Counted from the stretch's first letter, positions 1 through 9,928 are shown. The stretch is 64,000 bases of DNA from Candidatus Omnitrophota bacterium (GCA_018812925.1 JAHJCU010000004.1:124001-188000); one strand, 5' to 3'. The notes: generated from the letters alone by a model not told the origin. A program made the numbers and translations.

Positions 1-1527
1 CAATGGGGTGTAGATTGTTTGCAAAGATTCAACGGCATGTTTGCTTTTGCTATTTGGGACCAGAAGAAAAAAACACTTTTTATAGCAAGAGACAGAGTTG
101 GTATTAAGCCGCTGTATTATTATTTTAAAGACGGGAATTTCGCTTTTTCTTCCGAATTAAAGTCCCTGCTGAAGTATCCCTTATTTGAAAAAGAATTAAA
201 CAAAAAGAGTTTATATTATTATCTTCTTTTTCAGTATGTTCCAACCCCTTATTCTATATTCGAAAATACTTGGAAACTACTGCCCGGTCATTATTTAATA
301 TTAAGAGAAGGTAGGGGTGTTAAGATTAAGAAATATTGGGATATCTTGGGTAAAAGAGAAGTGATAAGAAAAAAAAATGTTCAAGAATATATGGAAGAAT
401 TTGAAAGTTTGCTTAAAAGCTCTATTAAATATCGACTTATAAGCGATGTCCCTGTAGGCGCATTTTTGTCCGGCGGCACAGATTCTAGCTTAGTAGTAGC
501 TTCAATGGCTCAATTAACAGATAAAGTAGAAACATTCACTATCGGTTTCGAAGAAAAAAAATACAATGAAGCTCCATATGCAAAAGAAATAGCTAATTAT
601 TTAGGTACAAAACATCACGAACTTTATTTTAAAGAGAAAGATATATTCTCGCTTATTAGAGATTTGCCCCAATATTACGATGAACCTTTCGGCGATTCTT
701 CTTCCCTGCCAACGTACTTGGTTTCCCGTCTTGCAAAAGAAAAAGGTGTTAAGGTGGTTCTTTCCGGAGACGGAGGGGACGAATTATTTTGCGGATATAA
801 TCGTTATATATGGATGAATAGAATGCAAAATATTCTACTATTACCTGCAATTATCAGAGAAAAAGTTGCGCCTTTATTAGGAAACATCCCCTATCTAAAA
901 CTGCGGCGAATATCTCAAATTTTGCAATACAAAGACCTTCTCCAAATGTATTTGAGCGTAGTAGATATGTGGTCCGAAAAAGAACTTGAAAAACTTTTAG
1001 GAGAAAATTATTCCTATGAAGAATTGCCTTTTTCCAAAGTTTATAAAAAAGTTAATGCATCGCATTTACTTGAAAAATTACAACTTGTAGATTTTCATAC
1101 ATATTTGCCCGAAGATATACTTACCAAAGTAGATAGAGCTTCTATGGCGGTATCACTTGAGACAAGAGTGCCATTATTAGACCACAGAATAGCAGAGTTT
1201 GCGTATAGCTTGCCTTTGGATTTACGCTATAGACAAGGGATAAGAAAGTATCTATTGAAAAAAGTGCTTTACAAAGAACTTCCAGCCAAATTTTTTAGAC
1301 GACCCAAACAAGGATTTGGGATTCCGCTTGATCAATGGTTAAGAGGAGGTGTTAAGCCTTATATTGACGAATATTTGAATACTGGGAGAATAAAAAAAGA
1401 AGAGTTGTTTAACCCTGAATTTGTGAAAGAACTTATTAAAAAACACTTAAGCGGTAAATATAATTATCAATATCCTATATGGACTTTGCTCCAATTCCAA
1501 TTGTGGAAAGAAAAATACCTTACCTGA
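1..1527 (+). CDS. asnB: Asparagine synthase (glutamine-hydrolysing)-like amidotransferase, 5' end missing
   Basis: The frame is open from base 1, so the N-terminal part of the class II glutamine amidotransferase domain, including the catalytic Cys, lies outside the window. What remains starts inside that domain (RFNGMFAFAIWD, then RDRVGIKPLYY, both typical of AsnB) and continues through the synthetase domain, with the PP-loop SGGTDSS at 469-489 that binds ATP. The family converts aspartate or a related carboxylate to its amide using glutamine. AsnB paralogues are common in polysaccharide and exosortase-linked clusters, and the four downstream glycosyltransferase-type genes suggest amidation of a surface sugar rather than bulk asparagine supply; that part is inference. 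It ends 10 bases before the next gene. Confidence 0.9.
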   Translation, partial: QWGVDCLQRFNGMFAFAIWDQKKKTLFIARDRVGIKPLYYYFKDGNFAFSSELKSLLKYPLFEKELNKKSLYYYLLFQYVPTPYSIFENTWKLLPGHYLILREGRGVKIKKYWDILGKREVIRKKNVQEYMEEFESLLKSSIKYRLISDVPVGAFLSGGTDSSLVVASMAQLTDKVETFTIGFEEKKYNEAPYAKEIANYLGTKHHELYFKEKDIFSLIRDLPQYYDEPFGDSSSLPTYLVSRLAKEKGVKVVLSGDGGDELFCGYNRYIWMNRMQNILLLPAIIREKVAPLLGNIPYLKLRRISQILQYKDLLQMYLSVVDMWSEKELEKLLGENYSYEELPFSKVYKKVNASHLLEKLQLVDFHTYLPEDILTKVDRASMAVSLETRVPLLDHRIAEFAYSLPLDLRYRQGIRKYLLKKVLYKELPAKFFRRPKQGFGIPLDQWLRGGVKPYIDEYLNTGRIKKEELFNPEFVKELIKKHLSGKYNYQYPIWTLLQFQLWKEKYLT

Positions 1528-1537
1528 TAAGTTAACT

Positions 1538-2662
1538 ATGGATAAAATCAATATTTTATATCTGATTGCCACTTTAGATATCGGTGGAGCAGAGAGACAA
1601 TTGGTAGAACTTGTAAAGCGAATTGATAAAAAGAAATTTAATCCGATAGTTTGTTGTTTGACAAGAGGCGGTCCTTTAGAGCAAGAATTAAAAGAAACAA
1701 GAGTTGAATATTTTATTTTAGGTAAAAAATTCAAATTTGATTTCTCGGTAATTTTTAAACTTATTTCTATCTTAAAACAAAAAAATATTCATATTCTGCA
1801 TACATGGATGTTCACCTCAAATTCTTTTGGAAGGATGGCGGGAATTGTTTCTCAAACCCCGATAATGATTGCATCGGAAAGGTGTGTTGACCTTTGGAAA
1901 AACGGATTACATCTTCTCATAGATAAAACACTGGCAAATTTTACAGACAAGATAATATGTGTCTCTGAAGCGGTAAAAAACTTTTATCATAATGATGCCT
2001 ATATACCGTTAGACAAAATGATAACGATTTATAACGGGATTAAAATAGATGATGAAGTAAATATAGATAAAGAAAAGAAAAAAAAGGAATTCGGTGCTAT
2101 AGGAAAAGACAATATTGTAACTACTGTCGGTCGGCTTGCTCCTCAAAAAGGCATCGAATATTTACTATATGCAGTTCCTAAAATTTTAGAATCTATGTCC
2201 AAAATAAAATTTTTAATCGTTGGGGAAGGCACTGAAAAGAATAAACTAAAGAAATTAGCAGATAAACTGAATATTTCCCGGAATATAATTTTTACAGGAT
2301 TGAGAAATGATGTTAACGAAATTTTAACAATAACGGATATATTCGTTCTACCATCTATTTTTGAAGGACTGCCAAATGTTATTATGGAGGTAATGCTTTC
2401 AAAAAAGCCGGTTATTGCAACTCGTATACCCGGCACTGATGAATTGGTAGTAGATGGAGAAACAGGGATATTAGTTCCCCCAAAAGACGCCGAATCTTTA
2501 GCATCTGCAATTATTAATGTTTTGAAAAATCCGGCAAAAGCAAAGGAAATGGGAATTAACGGTAGAAAAAGAGTAGAAAAATATTTTTCCATAGATAAAA
2601 CGGTTAGAAAAACAGAAGAATTGTATGAGACGCTAATCAGAACGAAAATTAAACAGCTATAA
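1538..2662 (+). CDS. Glycosyltransferase family 4 (GT-B fold)
   Basis: This 374-residue cytoplasmic protein shows the GT4 pattern. The N-terminal Rossmann domain opens with ILYLIATLDIGGAERQL, in which the Gly-Gly-Ala-Glu turn is a GT4 hallmark. The C-terminal half has VGRLAPQKG and the EX7E motif (EGLPNVIME), which contacts the nucleotide-sugar donor. It should add a sugar to a lipid-linked glycan with retention of configuration; donor and acceptor cannot be read from sequence. It lies 10 bases after the AsnB-like gene and one base before the next gene, so the cluster is probably one transcript. Confidence 0.88.
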   Translation: MDKINILYLIATLDIGGAERQLVELVKRIDKKKFNPIVCCLTRGGPLEQELKETRVEYFILGKKFKFDFSVIFKLISILKQKNIHILHTWMFTSNSFGRMAGIVSQTPIMIASERCVDLWKNGLHLLIDKTLANFTDKIICVSEAVKNFYHNDAYIPLDKMITIYNGIKIDDEVNIDKEKKKKEFGAIGKDNIVTTVGRLAPQKGIEYLLYAVPKILESMSKIKFLIVGEGTEKNKLKKLADKLNISRNIIFTGLRNDVNEILTITDIFVLPSIFEGLPNVIMEVMLSKKPVIATRIPGTDELVVDGETGILVPPKDAESLASAIINVLKNPAKAKEMGINGRKRVEKYFSIDKTVRKTEELYETLIRTKIKQL

Positions 2663-2663
2663 A

Positions 2664-3878
2664 ATGGATAACTTCAAAAAAAAAGAATTAATGTTTCTAA
2701 TTTTTATTTTCTGTTTTGCTTTTGCTTTAAGAGTTTCTTATTGTTTCTTTTTCAAAGAAAATATTCTTCATATTCAAACGCATATATTCGGCGATACTCA
2801 AGATTATATCCAGATTGCGAATAATTTCCTTTCCGGAAAGGGGTTGATAAGCTCTCCTGACAGGATTGCATATCGCCCTCCTCTGTATCCTTTATTTCTC
2901 TCGGGGGTTTACTATCTGTTCGGAAACGGTTATTGGCCTATAAGGATAATTCAATCTATTTTAGATGCCTTGACCTGTGTAATGGTTTATTTTCTGGGGA
3001 GAATGGTATTAAATAAGCAAACGGGAGAAATAGCTTCCTTTATTTGCGTCATCTATCCTTTCTTTATTTTTTTTACCGGTTTTGAACTGACAGAAACATT
3101 ATTTATTTTCTTATTGTTGACCACTATTTATCTCTTTCAGAGAACCAAAAAAAATCCAAACTGCAGAAATATGATTATTACCGGAATTTCACTTGGGATG
3201 TCGATACTTTGTCATCCCTCACTTACTATGTTTGTTTTTGTTTTATTAATTACTTTAGCTATCTCTGCTCTTTGGAGAGGATGGGAAAACCGATTTAAAA
3301 TTATTGGTATTGTCTTAACGGTAACTATTTTAACCATTTTACCGTGGTCAGTTAGAAATTTTTATCATTTTAAAAAGTTTGTTCCACTAACCACTATGTC
3401 GGGTAGAACTTTCTGGGAGGGCAACAATCCATATTCCTCAGGAGGACCTTGCCAATATTGGCCTGAAGAAATACAAAATCTTTCTGAAGTGGAATCAGAT
3501 AAATATTTAACAAAGACTACTATTAAAGTGATAAAGGAAGATCCAACTAGATTTTTAAAACTTCTAGTAATAAAATTCACCCGTTTCTGGAATGTGAAGC
3601 CAAATTACGAAGGTTTTTCTTCCCCCCTATATAATTTAATTAGTATTTTCTCCTATATTCCGATAATGGTTACATCAATCTGGGGAATGTTTCTTACAAA
3701 AAAAATCTGGAGAAGTTTCCTAATCTTTTATCTATTATTTATTTCTTTTACTTTTACTTCTATGATTTTTGTTGGGTCTATTCGCTATAGAACCCCTATC
3801 ATGCCTTTCATGATTATCTTTTCTGCATATACTTTGAAATGGATATATAATAAGACCTTTTCATTAGCAAAAAAATGA
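2664..3878 (+). CDS. Multispanning membrane glycosyltransferase, GT39/ArnT-like
   Basis: A 404-residue protein with a hydrophobic N-terminal helix followed by an acidic extracytoplasmic segment (GDTQDYIQIANNFL) and RPPLYPLFLSG, then about nine further membrane segments. This is the layout of PMT_2/ArnT-type enzymes that transfer sugars from polyprenyl-phosphate donors on the outer face of the inner membrane; the Asp in the first loop is the expected catalytic base region. It overlaps the following GT2 gene by 4 bases (ATGA). That GT2 resembles polyprenyl-phosphate sugar synthases, which would supply exactly such a donor. Substrate is unknown. Confidence 0.75.
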   Translation: MDNFKKKELMFLIFIFCFAFALRVSYCFFFKENILHIQTHIFGDTQDYIQIANNFLSGKGLISSPDRIAYRPPLYPLFLSGVYYLFGNGYWPIRIIQSILDALTCVMVYFLGRMVLNKQTGEIASFICVIYPFFIFFTGFELTETLFIFLLLTTIYLFQRTKKNPNCRNMIITGISLGMSILCHPSLTMFVFVLLITLAISALWRGWENRFKIIGIVLTVTILTILPWSVRNFYHFKKFVPLTTMSGRTFWEGNNPYSSGGPCQYWPEEIQNLSEVESDKYLTKTTIKVIKEDPTRFLKLLVIKFTRFWNVKPNYEGFSSPLYNLISIFSYIPIMVTSIWGMFLTKKIWRSFLIFYLLFISFTFTSMIFVGSIRYRTPIMPFMIIFSAYTLKWIYNKTFSLAKK

Positions 3879-4564
3879 GACTATCCGTAATTATTCCAAC
3901 CTTTAATGAACTTGGCACCATAGAAGAAGTTATTAATAGGGTTCAACAAGTTTCAGCCCAGAAGGAAATTATAATCGTTGATGATGGTTCCACTGATGGT
4001 ACAAAAAAGATTCTAAAAAGCTTTAATATGGATAATATTACGGTTATCTATCACAACCGCAATATGGGTAAAGGACAAGCAATAAGAACAGCATTGCCAG
4101 TAACTACGGGAGATATTATTATTATTCAAGATGCAGACTTAGAATATAATCCTGAAGAATATCTTAAACTAATTGAACCAATAGAAAAAGGCAAAACAGA
4201 AGTTGTTTATGGTTCAAGGATATTAGATGGAAAGTTTAAATCTGTATCTTTTCAAAATTTTATCTTTTATCTTGGTGGAAAAAGCTTATCCATGCTTACA
4301 AATTTTTTATACAGAGCTAATATAACCGATGAGCCAACTTGCTATAAAGTTTTTAAATCAGATATTTTAAAATCATTAAATCTTAAATGCAAGGGCTTTG
4401 AGTTTTGTCCTGAAGTTACTGCAAAAATATTGAGGCAAGGAATAAAAATTCATGAGGTTCCTATATCCTGTAATCCCAGAACAATTAAGGAAGGCAAAAA
4501 AATAAGATTGAAGGATTGGTTCGTTGCTATTTGGATTTTAATAAAATACCGATTCAAGAAATAA
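3875..4564 (+). CDS. Glycosyltransferase family 2, dolichyl/polyprenyl-phosphate mannose synthase-like
   Basis: A 229-residue GT-A protein. SVIIPTFNELGTIEEVI and IIVDDGSTDGTKK form the nucleotide-binding half, and QDADLEYNPEE carries the metal-binding DXD (Asp-Ala-Asp). The length and the TCYKVFK and EVTAKILRQG blocks fit DPM1-like enzymes that make polyprenyl-phosphate sugars on the cytoplasmic face. There is no C-terminal membrane domain. It sits between two GT39-like membrane proteins that would use such a lipid-linked donor, so the three probably work in sequence. Confidence 0.85.
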   Translation: MRLSVIIPTFNELGTIEEVINRVQQVSAQKEIIIVDDGSTDGTKKILKSFNMDNITVIYHNRNMGKGQAIRTALPVTTGDIIIIQDADLEYNPEEYLKLIEPIEKGKTEVVYGSRILDGKFKSVSFQNFIFYLGGKSLSMLTNFLYRANITDEPTCYKVFKSDILKSLNLKCKGFEFCPEVTAKILRQGIKIHEVPISCNPRTIKEGKKIRLKDWFVAIWILIKYRFKK

Positions 4565-4584
4565 CCATTGCTGTTTACTTACAA

Positions 4585-6276
4585 ATGGTCAAGATAAATT
4601 ATAAAACAATTCTTTTTTTAATACTTATATTGTCTCTTTTTTTAAATAGCTGGGGAATTAAATGGGGTCTACCCTCAAAAGAAAGAATTGCCCTGCTTCC
4701 GAAATTCGAGGATGTAAGTGCTTTGCTTCAAGAGAAAGAAGTTTTAACCGATAAAAACACCAGTTTAGTGGGGCTTATATCTAACTATGAGACCCTTCCC
4801 AAAATTACAAGAAGATTCTTGCTATACACACATCATCCAGACGAAATGTTGACAATTATGGCAATTACGAGGATGAATCCTTCTAAGCTTGATTTTAATC
4901 CGCATTTTTTCCAATATGGTGGAGTTTTCATTTATCCAATAGCCGCTAGTTTTAAAATCGGCTCTATTCTCGGCTATTTAGATGTTTCCAAAGGGTTAGA
5001 TTATTTTTTAGACCATCCAGACCAGATAGCTCGTTTTTATATAGTTGGAAGGTGGATAGTTGTTTTTTCTTGTTTATTATCTATTCTGGCTATTTATTTT
5101 GTTGTCTCTGCTATTGGAAATAAAACCAGTGCCCTATTAGCCGCATTAATACTGACTATTCTTCCCTCGACTGTAATCTGGGCACATACTTTTAAGCCTC
5201 ATATGTATGGGGTTTTCTTTGCTTTGATAAGTTTTTATTTTGCATTCAAGATATTAAAAGAGAGGCAATTAAGCCATTATATTTGGTCAGGTATTTTCGC
5301 AGGACTTTCAGCAGGGGCAGTAATAAATTACGGAATAATAATATTCCCATCCTTGCTAGCTGCACTGCTTTATTCTATACAGCATAAAGAAAGAATATAT
5401 ATCAAAGGATTGCTGTTTTTAGGTATCGGATTTATTTTTGCTTTCTTTATACCCAATTATTATTATCTTTTTTCTTTTAAGGAAGCGTTGAATGAATTCA
5501 GAGTACTCTCCGGTATGTGGGAATTTTCCCCTACTCCTGCTGTGTGGTTTGATTATCTAATTATCATGAAAGAAGTTATAGGAGCTTCTTTATTTTTTCT
5601 TATGATGGGTGGATTTATCTATTCCCTTTATAAATCAATATGGCATAGGGATAAAATTCACATATTGTTATCTACAACAGCTTGTCTTTATTTTTTTCTT
5701 ATAGGGTCATTGACCAGTTTAAACACAGCAGATATTGGAAGAATAAGATTCGGACTACTTCTTATCTCTATTCTCGTAATAATGACCGCACTATTTATAG
5801 TTTCTTTTCTAAACAGAATTCGACATAGACATTTAAAAGTTGTTTTTACGGCTATTCTTCTTGGTATTTTTCTTTTGACGCTCAGTAAAACAATTCTCTA
5901 TGATTTAAACTTTTTTTATGATTCCACCTCTCGTTCTACTCGGATGTTAGCCGGCAAGTGGATAAATAAAAATATTCCAGAGGGAAGTTCTATTCAACTT
6001 TGGCATTCTCCTGCTCCTTTTAATTCGCCTCCATTGAAATTTGATAATTATCAAATAATAGTTGAACCATTAAAAAACGTAGAGTATATTATAAGTTCTT
6101 ATCAGCCAGAGTGGGATAATAATCAAAATGATTATATATTGTTAAAGAGTTTTGAACCTATAACTTCCATATTGGGTTTTAAGCTAATCAACCCTTTTTA
6201 TTTTTCAAATCACCTAGTTTCTATTTTTATTCGAAAAGATTTATATCCTGAAATGATAAGAATTTTGGAAGATTAA
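4585..6276 (+). CDS. Multispanning membrane protein, GT39/PMT-like
   Basis: The frame opens at 4516 inside the preceding gene, but the ATG at 4585 begins a normal hydrophobic first helix (about residues 5-22), so that start is used, giving 563 residues. A long first extracytoplasmic loop carries THHPDEMLTI and FQYGGVFIYP, a Pro-Asp-Glu arrangement seen in PMT_2-type glycosyltransferases, followed by roughly ten membrane segments and a soluble C-terminal part. It is the last gene of the polysaccharide cluster and converges on tyrS, with only 15 bases between them. Assignment to the glycosyltransferase superfamily is by layout and motif; I cannot name a substrate. Confidence 0.65.
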   Translation: MVKINYKTILFLILILSLFLNSWGIKWGLPSKERIALLPKFEDVSALLQEKEVLTDKNTSLVGLISNYETLPKITRRFLLYTHHPDEMLTIMAITRMNPSKLDFNPHFFQYGGVFIYPIAASFKIGSILGYLDVSKGLDYFLDHPDQIARFYIVGRWIVVFSCLLSILAIYFVVSAIGNKTSALLAALILTILPSTVIWAHTFKPHMYGVFFALISFYFAFKILKERQLSHYIWSGIFAGLSAGAVINYGIIIFPSLLAALLYSIQHKERIYIKGLLFLGIGFIFAFFIPNYYYLFSFKEALNEFRVLSGMWEFSPTPAVWFDYLIIMKEVIGASLFFLMMGGFIYSLYKSIWHRDKIHILLSTTACLYFFLIGSLTSLNTADIGRIRFGLLLISILVIMTALFIVSFLNRIRHRHLKVVFTAILLGIFLLTLSKTILYDLNFFYDSTSRSTRMLAGKWINKNIPEGSSIQLWHSPAPFNSPPLKFDNYQIIVEPLKNVEYIISSYQPEWDNNQNDYILLKSFEPITSILGFKLINPFYFSNHLVSIFIRKDLYPEMIRILED

Positions 6277-6291
6277 TTACAAAAAAGGGTG

Positions 6292-7533
6292 TTATTCAGT
6301 TAGTGTTGTCTCGTAGTATTTTCTCTTTCCGACCGTTATTAAGGTGTTTTTTGATTTCGATAAAGCGATTTCACTTTTATGGTCGGTTATTTTTTCGTTG
6401 TCTATATAGACTGCACCTTGTTCTACCAATCGTCTTGCGTCAGAATTGCTTGCTGTGGCTTTGATGGTTGTCAGGAGACTGCAAATCCAGATTTTTCCTT
6501 CTTTTAGTTGGGAAGGCGATATCTTTTTAACTTCCGGTTTTATATGTTTTATTCTATCGTCTAAACTTTTACCAGGCGTATGTTTTGCGTCGAATGTTGT
6601 TTTTGCTTCCTCCGCATGTTTTTTATTATATAAATCTTGGACTATTGTGCAGGCAAGTTTTTCTTTTATTTGCTTTGGATTTTCTTTTTTTAAAGAAATT
6701 TCTATATCTTTAATGTCTTCACTTTTTAAGAATGTTAAAAGTTTAAAATATCTTAGAATAAGCTCGTCCGGTATCGACATGATTTTGCCGTATATATTTT
6801 CAGGCATTTCGGATACTCCTACATAATTGCCTAAAGACTTGCTCATTTTTTGTTTTCCGTCTAGTCCTTCCAATATCGGCATGGTAATGACAACTTGGGG
6901 TTCTTGCCCATATTTTTTTTGAAGAGTTCGTCCCATTAAAAGGTTAAACTTTTGTTCTGTTGCGCCGATTTCCACATCTGCTTTAAGAACAACTGAATCG
7001 TATCCTTGAATTAACGGATATATGAACTCGAGCATTCTTATGTCTTTGCCGTTTTCCATTCTTTTCTTAAATTCATTTCTCTGCAATGTTTGGGATACGG
7101 ATTGAAAAGAAAATAATTGCATTAATCCGTCAAACTTCATGTTTTCAAGCCAAGCTGAGTTGTAAACAACTTCTGTTTTCTGTTTATCCAAAATTTTAAA
7201 AACCTGCTCTTTATATGTGGTGGAATTTTTCTTTATTTCTTCTACGGATAATTTTGGCCGCGTGGTGTCTTTACCGGAAGGGTCGCCTATTCTTGCAGTA
7301 AAATCTCCTATGATGAATATGACTATATGCCCCAAATCCTGAAACTGGCGCAATTTTCTTAAGACTACGGTATGACCAAGATGAATGTCGGGAGCAGACG
7401 GATCAGCGCCCCACTTTATCCTTAAAGGAGTTTTTGTCTTACTTGATTTTTCCAGTTTCCTCAGGAGTTCGTCTTCAGGAATAACTTCTTCTGTATTTTT
7501 TTTAATAGTTTCAAACTGTTTTTTAATATTCAT
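6292..7533 (-). CDS. tyrS: Tyrosyl-tRNA synthetase
   Basis: Class I aminoacyl-tRNA synthetase that charges tRNA-Tyr. The HIGH-type signature is DIHLGHT, near residue 52, and the KMSKS loop is present as KMSKS. A C-terminal S4-type RNA-binding domain follows (SDARRLVEQGAVYID). The frame could also start at 7563, but the ATG at 7533 gives a protein of 413 residues beginning MNIKKQFETI, matching the usual N-terminus of the family; neither ATG has a clear ribosome-binding site. It is the last gene of a minus-strand run after the HU-like gene. Confidence 0.95.
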   Translation of the reverse strand: MNIKKQFETIKKNTEEVIPEDELLRKLEKSSKTKTPLRIKWGADPSAPDIHLGHTVVLRKLRQFQDLGHIVIFIIGDFTARIGDPSGKDTTRPKLSVEEIKKNSTTYKEQVFKILDKQKTEVVYNSAWLENMKFDGLMQLFSFQSVSQTLQRNEFKKRMENGKDIRMLEFIYPLIQGYDSVVLKADVEIGATEQKFNLLMGRTLQKKYGQEPQVVITMPILEGLDGKQKMSKSLGNYVGVSEMPENIYGKIMSIPDELILRYFKLLTFLKSEDIKDIEISLKKENPKQIKEKLACTIVQDLYNKKHAEEAKTTFDAKHTPGKSLDDRIKHIKPEVKKISPSQLKEGKIWICSLLTTIKATASNSDARRLVEQGAVYIDNEKITDHKSEIALSKSKNTLITVGKRKYYETTLTE

Positions 7534-7579
7534 ATTTTCAAAGTTGTAAATTTTTACAATCATCTTATATTTTATTTTT

Positions 7580-7867
7580 TCATTTTTCGTTTAATCTCTT
7601 AAATAGAAACTTTCCCGATTTAAATTTAACGACTTTTCGGGAAGAGATGCTTATCTTTTCTCCCGTTTTGGGATTTCTTGCAATTTTGGCTTCTCGCCAA
7701 CTTATCTTGAAGACTCCGAATTTTCTTAACTCCACCCTTTCTCCTCGCGTCATAGCTTCAGTAATATGTTCCAATGTTTCTTCTATTATTCTCTTCACTA
7801 CTTGCTGACGCTCGCCTGTAGAATAGGAAATTTTCTTTACAAGGTCTTTTTTTGTAATAGTATTCAT
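7580..7867 (-). CDS. HU/IHF family DNA-binding protein
   Basis: A 95-residue nucleoid protein of the HU/IHF family. The N-terminal helices (TKKDLVKKI and the ITEAMTRGERVELRKFG block) lead to the beta-arm with RNPKTGEKI, whose Arg-Asn-Pro tip intercalates into DNA and bends it. ELRKFGVF is the usual core. The basic C-terminus is slightly longer than in HU. Whether it behaves as HU or as an IHF subunit cannot be decided from one gene. It begins 2 bases after the CvpA-like gene. Confidence 0.93.
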   Translation of the reverse strand: MNTITKKDLVKKISYSTGERQQVVKRIIEETLEHITEAMTRGERVELRKFGVFKISWREAKIARNPKTGEKISISSRKVVKFKSGKFLFKRLNEK

Positions 7868-7869
7868 TT

Positions 7870-8466
7870 TTATGTCTTCATTGCTTTGGTGGGCTCTTCT
7901 TTTTCTTTATCCTCTTCTTCAAGTGGTTCTTCGGGTTGCAAGGTGTCTAAAAATTCCTGCCATTTAAAACCGATAAATTTATTATATGTTTTTACATACG
8001 CTTCGTCAGCTTTAAAAATTATTTTATCTTCTTCGCGCAGATTATATATACTATTGGTTGCTGGTGCGATATATAGGGAAATAATTATGCAACTCATAAG
8101 ATTTAAGCCCAATATTATTCCGCAAATTGCGCCGCCTATTTTATCAATAAGTGTGAAAAAATAAATCGTTTTTTCTTTAGTTTTTGAACGAATTTTTGAG
8201 AAAAATAATTGTTTTATTGACCATAAAGGTAAAAGCGAAAATGTGAATATTGCCCAGAACGCTATAAGAAGAGCATATTGTTCATCCGGAAAAATATATT
8301 TGAAAATATAGGGCGCCAATGATTGGAAAAGAGTAAAACTCATTCCTGCGCTGAATAAGAAATTTATAAGGTTTACAAACTCGTTTAATAACCCCTCGCT
8401 TATTCCTATGTAAATTCTATATGCGATTACGACAACAATCGAAAGATTAAGGATATAGGGAATCAT
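7870..8466 (-). CDS. CvpA-like membrane protein
   Basis: A 198-residue inner-membrane protein with four to five hydrophobic helices, starting near the N-terminus, in the pattern of the CvpA/colicin V production family. The family is widespread and its molecular role is poorly known. Residues after about 160 are charged and Glu-rich. The start codon overlaps the stop of the upstream ATPase gene by 4 bases (ATGA), implying translational coupling. In many genomes cvpA neighbours purine genes; here purQ and purL lie just upstream in the same run. Called by topology and context rather than by a catalytic motif. Confidence 0.6.
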   Translation of the reverse strand: MIPYILNLSIVVVIAYRIYIGISEGLLNEFVNLINFLFSAGMSFTLFQSLAPYIFKYIFPDEQYALLIAFWAIFTFSLLPLWSIKQLFFSKIRSKTKEKTIYFFTLIDKIGGAICGIILGLNLMSCIIISLYIAPATNSIYNLREEDKIIFKADEAYVKTYNKFIGFKWQEFLDTLQPEEPLEEEDKEKEEPTKAMKT

Positions 8467-9875
8467 TTTAAAACTCCTTCAATTTCATCCACACTAGTAA
8501 GCCCTTGCCTGATCTTGGTTAACCCGTCTTCAAGAAGCGTTATCATTCCCTGTTTTTTTGCTTGGGTGAAAATTTCTTGTTCGGACGCCTTATTACTTAT
8601 TAGTTCTTTGATTGTTTTGTCAATTACCAAAATTTCGAATAGGCCTGTGCGTTTCCTATACCCCGTATTTGTGCAATAATTGCAGCCCTTTGTTTTATAA
8701 ACTTGTTCTCCTGCTTTTAACTGTATGTTTTCCTGACCAAAAAATTTATCGGAAGGCAGAACGTAAGATATCTTACATTGCGGACATAAAAGACGGACTA
8801 ATCTCTGACTAATTACCCCTGAAAGAGAAGACGATATAAGATAACGTTCAAAGCCCATTTCAAAAAGTCGCATAATTGTGCTTATCGAGTCTTTGGTGTG
8901 CAAAGTCGAAAAAACCAAATGTCCGGTTAAAGAAGCTTCAATGGCTACTTTTGCAGTTTCGACATCTCTTATTTCTCCCACCATTATTATATCCGGGTCC
9001 TGTCGCAGTATACTTCTTAAACAGTTGGCAAATGTTACCCCTGCACGCACATTTATTGGAATTTGAGTTGTGTTTACAATTTTATATTCAATAGGGTCTT
9101 CTATACTTATAATGTTTTTACCCAGATTATTTACCTTATTTAAGATAGCATAAAGAGTAGTTGTTTTTCCACATCCTGTAGGTCCAACTATTAGCACAAT
9201 GCCATCATTACGAAATACCAAAGAACGGAATTTGTCCTCTGCTTCAGGGAGAACGCCAAGATTTGAAATGTCGACTAATCCTTCACTAGGGTCAAGAATT
9301 CTCATTACCATGGTCTCGCCATATTGAGATGCGGATACAGAGACTCTAAAATCTATTTTTTTATCTTTTATAGTCGAGGAGAAACTGCCGTCCTGGAAAG
9401 AACGTTTTTGCGCTATGTCAAGGTTACTTAAAACTTTGATAGCGGAAACAATCGCTTTGCACAATTCTACGGGGAAAGTCCTATATTCATAAAGAAATCC
9501 GTCTATCCTGAAACGAACGGTTAGTTTCTCTTTATCCGGGTCCAAATGAATATCCGTTGCTCTATAAGCAACAGCATCTTGAAAAATTTTATTTACAGTT
9601 TTTAAAACTTGTCTGTCATCATTGATTGTTTTGGAAGATGAAAAATATTTTGACTTGGCATTTTGGGAACCTTTTTGTTGAGAAGTAAAATAAAAAATAG
9701 AAGGTAAATAATAGTACAAAAGTAATGCCAATGGACCCAAGAAAAAAAATAAGCTGTTACAGAGCCTTACATTTCTTCCTTTTTTCCTGGCATCTATGTT
9801 GACCCATGCCATCAAAAAAAACCAGGCATAGGAAAATGCCAAAAGTGTAATACTAAAAGCTATTTTTCCTGACAA
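8463..9875 (-). CDS. GspE/PilB-type secretion or pilus assembly ATPase with membrane-spanning N-terminus
   Basis: A 470-residue hexameric traffic ATPase. The Walker A GPTGCGKTT, the Asp box region SIEDPIEY, Walker B DPDIIMVGEIRD and the His box TGHLVFSTLHT are all present, followed by a CPQC...CNYC zinc module typical of GspE/PilB. It starts at TTG 9875, set by GGGAG eight bases upstream. Unusually, residues 1-70 hold two hydrophobic segments with NIDARKKGR between them, instead of the usual soluble GspE N-domain, so the ATPase may be membrane-anchored. No pilin, platform or secretin gene is next to it. Confidence 0.88.
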   Translation of the reverse strand: MSGKIAFSITLLAFSYAWFFLMAWVNIDARKKGRNVRLCNSLFFFLGPLALLLYYYLPSIFYFTSQQKGSQNAKSKYFSSSKTINDDRQVLKTVNKIFQDAVAYRATDIHLDPDKEKLTVRFRIDGFLYEYRTFPVELCKAIVSAIKVLSNLDIAQKRSFQDGSFSSTIKDKKIDFRVSVSASQYGETMVMRILDPSEGLVDISNLGVLPEAEDKFRSLVFRNDGIVLIVGPTGCGKTTTLYAILNKVNNLGKNIISIEDPIEYKIVNTTQIPINVRAGVTFANCLRSILRQDPDIIMVGEIRDVETAKVAIEASLTGHLVFSTLHTKDSISTIMRLFEMGFERYLISSSLSGVISQRLVRLLCPQCKISYVLPSDKFFGQENIQLKAGEQVYKTKGCNYCTNTGYRKRTGLFEILVIDKTIKELISNKASEQEIFTQAKKQGMITLLEDGLTKIRQGLTSVDEIEGVLK

Positions 9876-9928
9876 TATTAAAACTCCCTTTTAATTATAG
9901 CAAAAGCCTTTAATAATTTTTAATTGTT

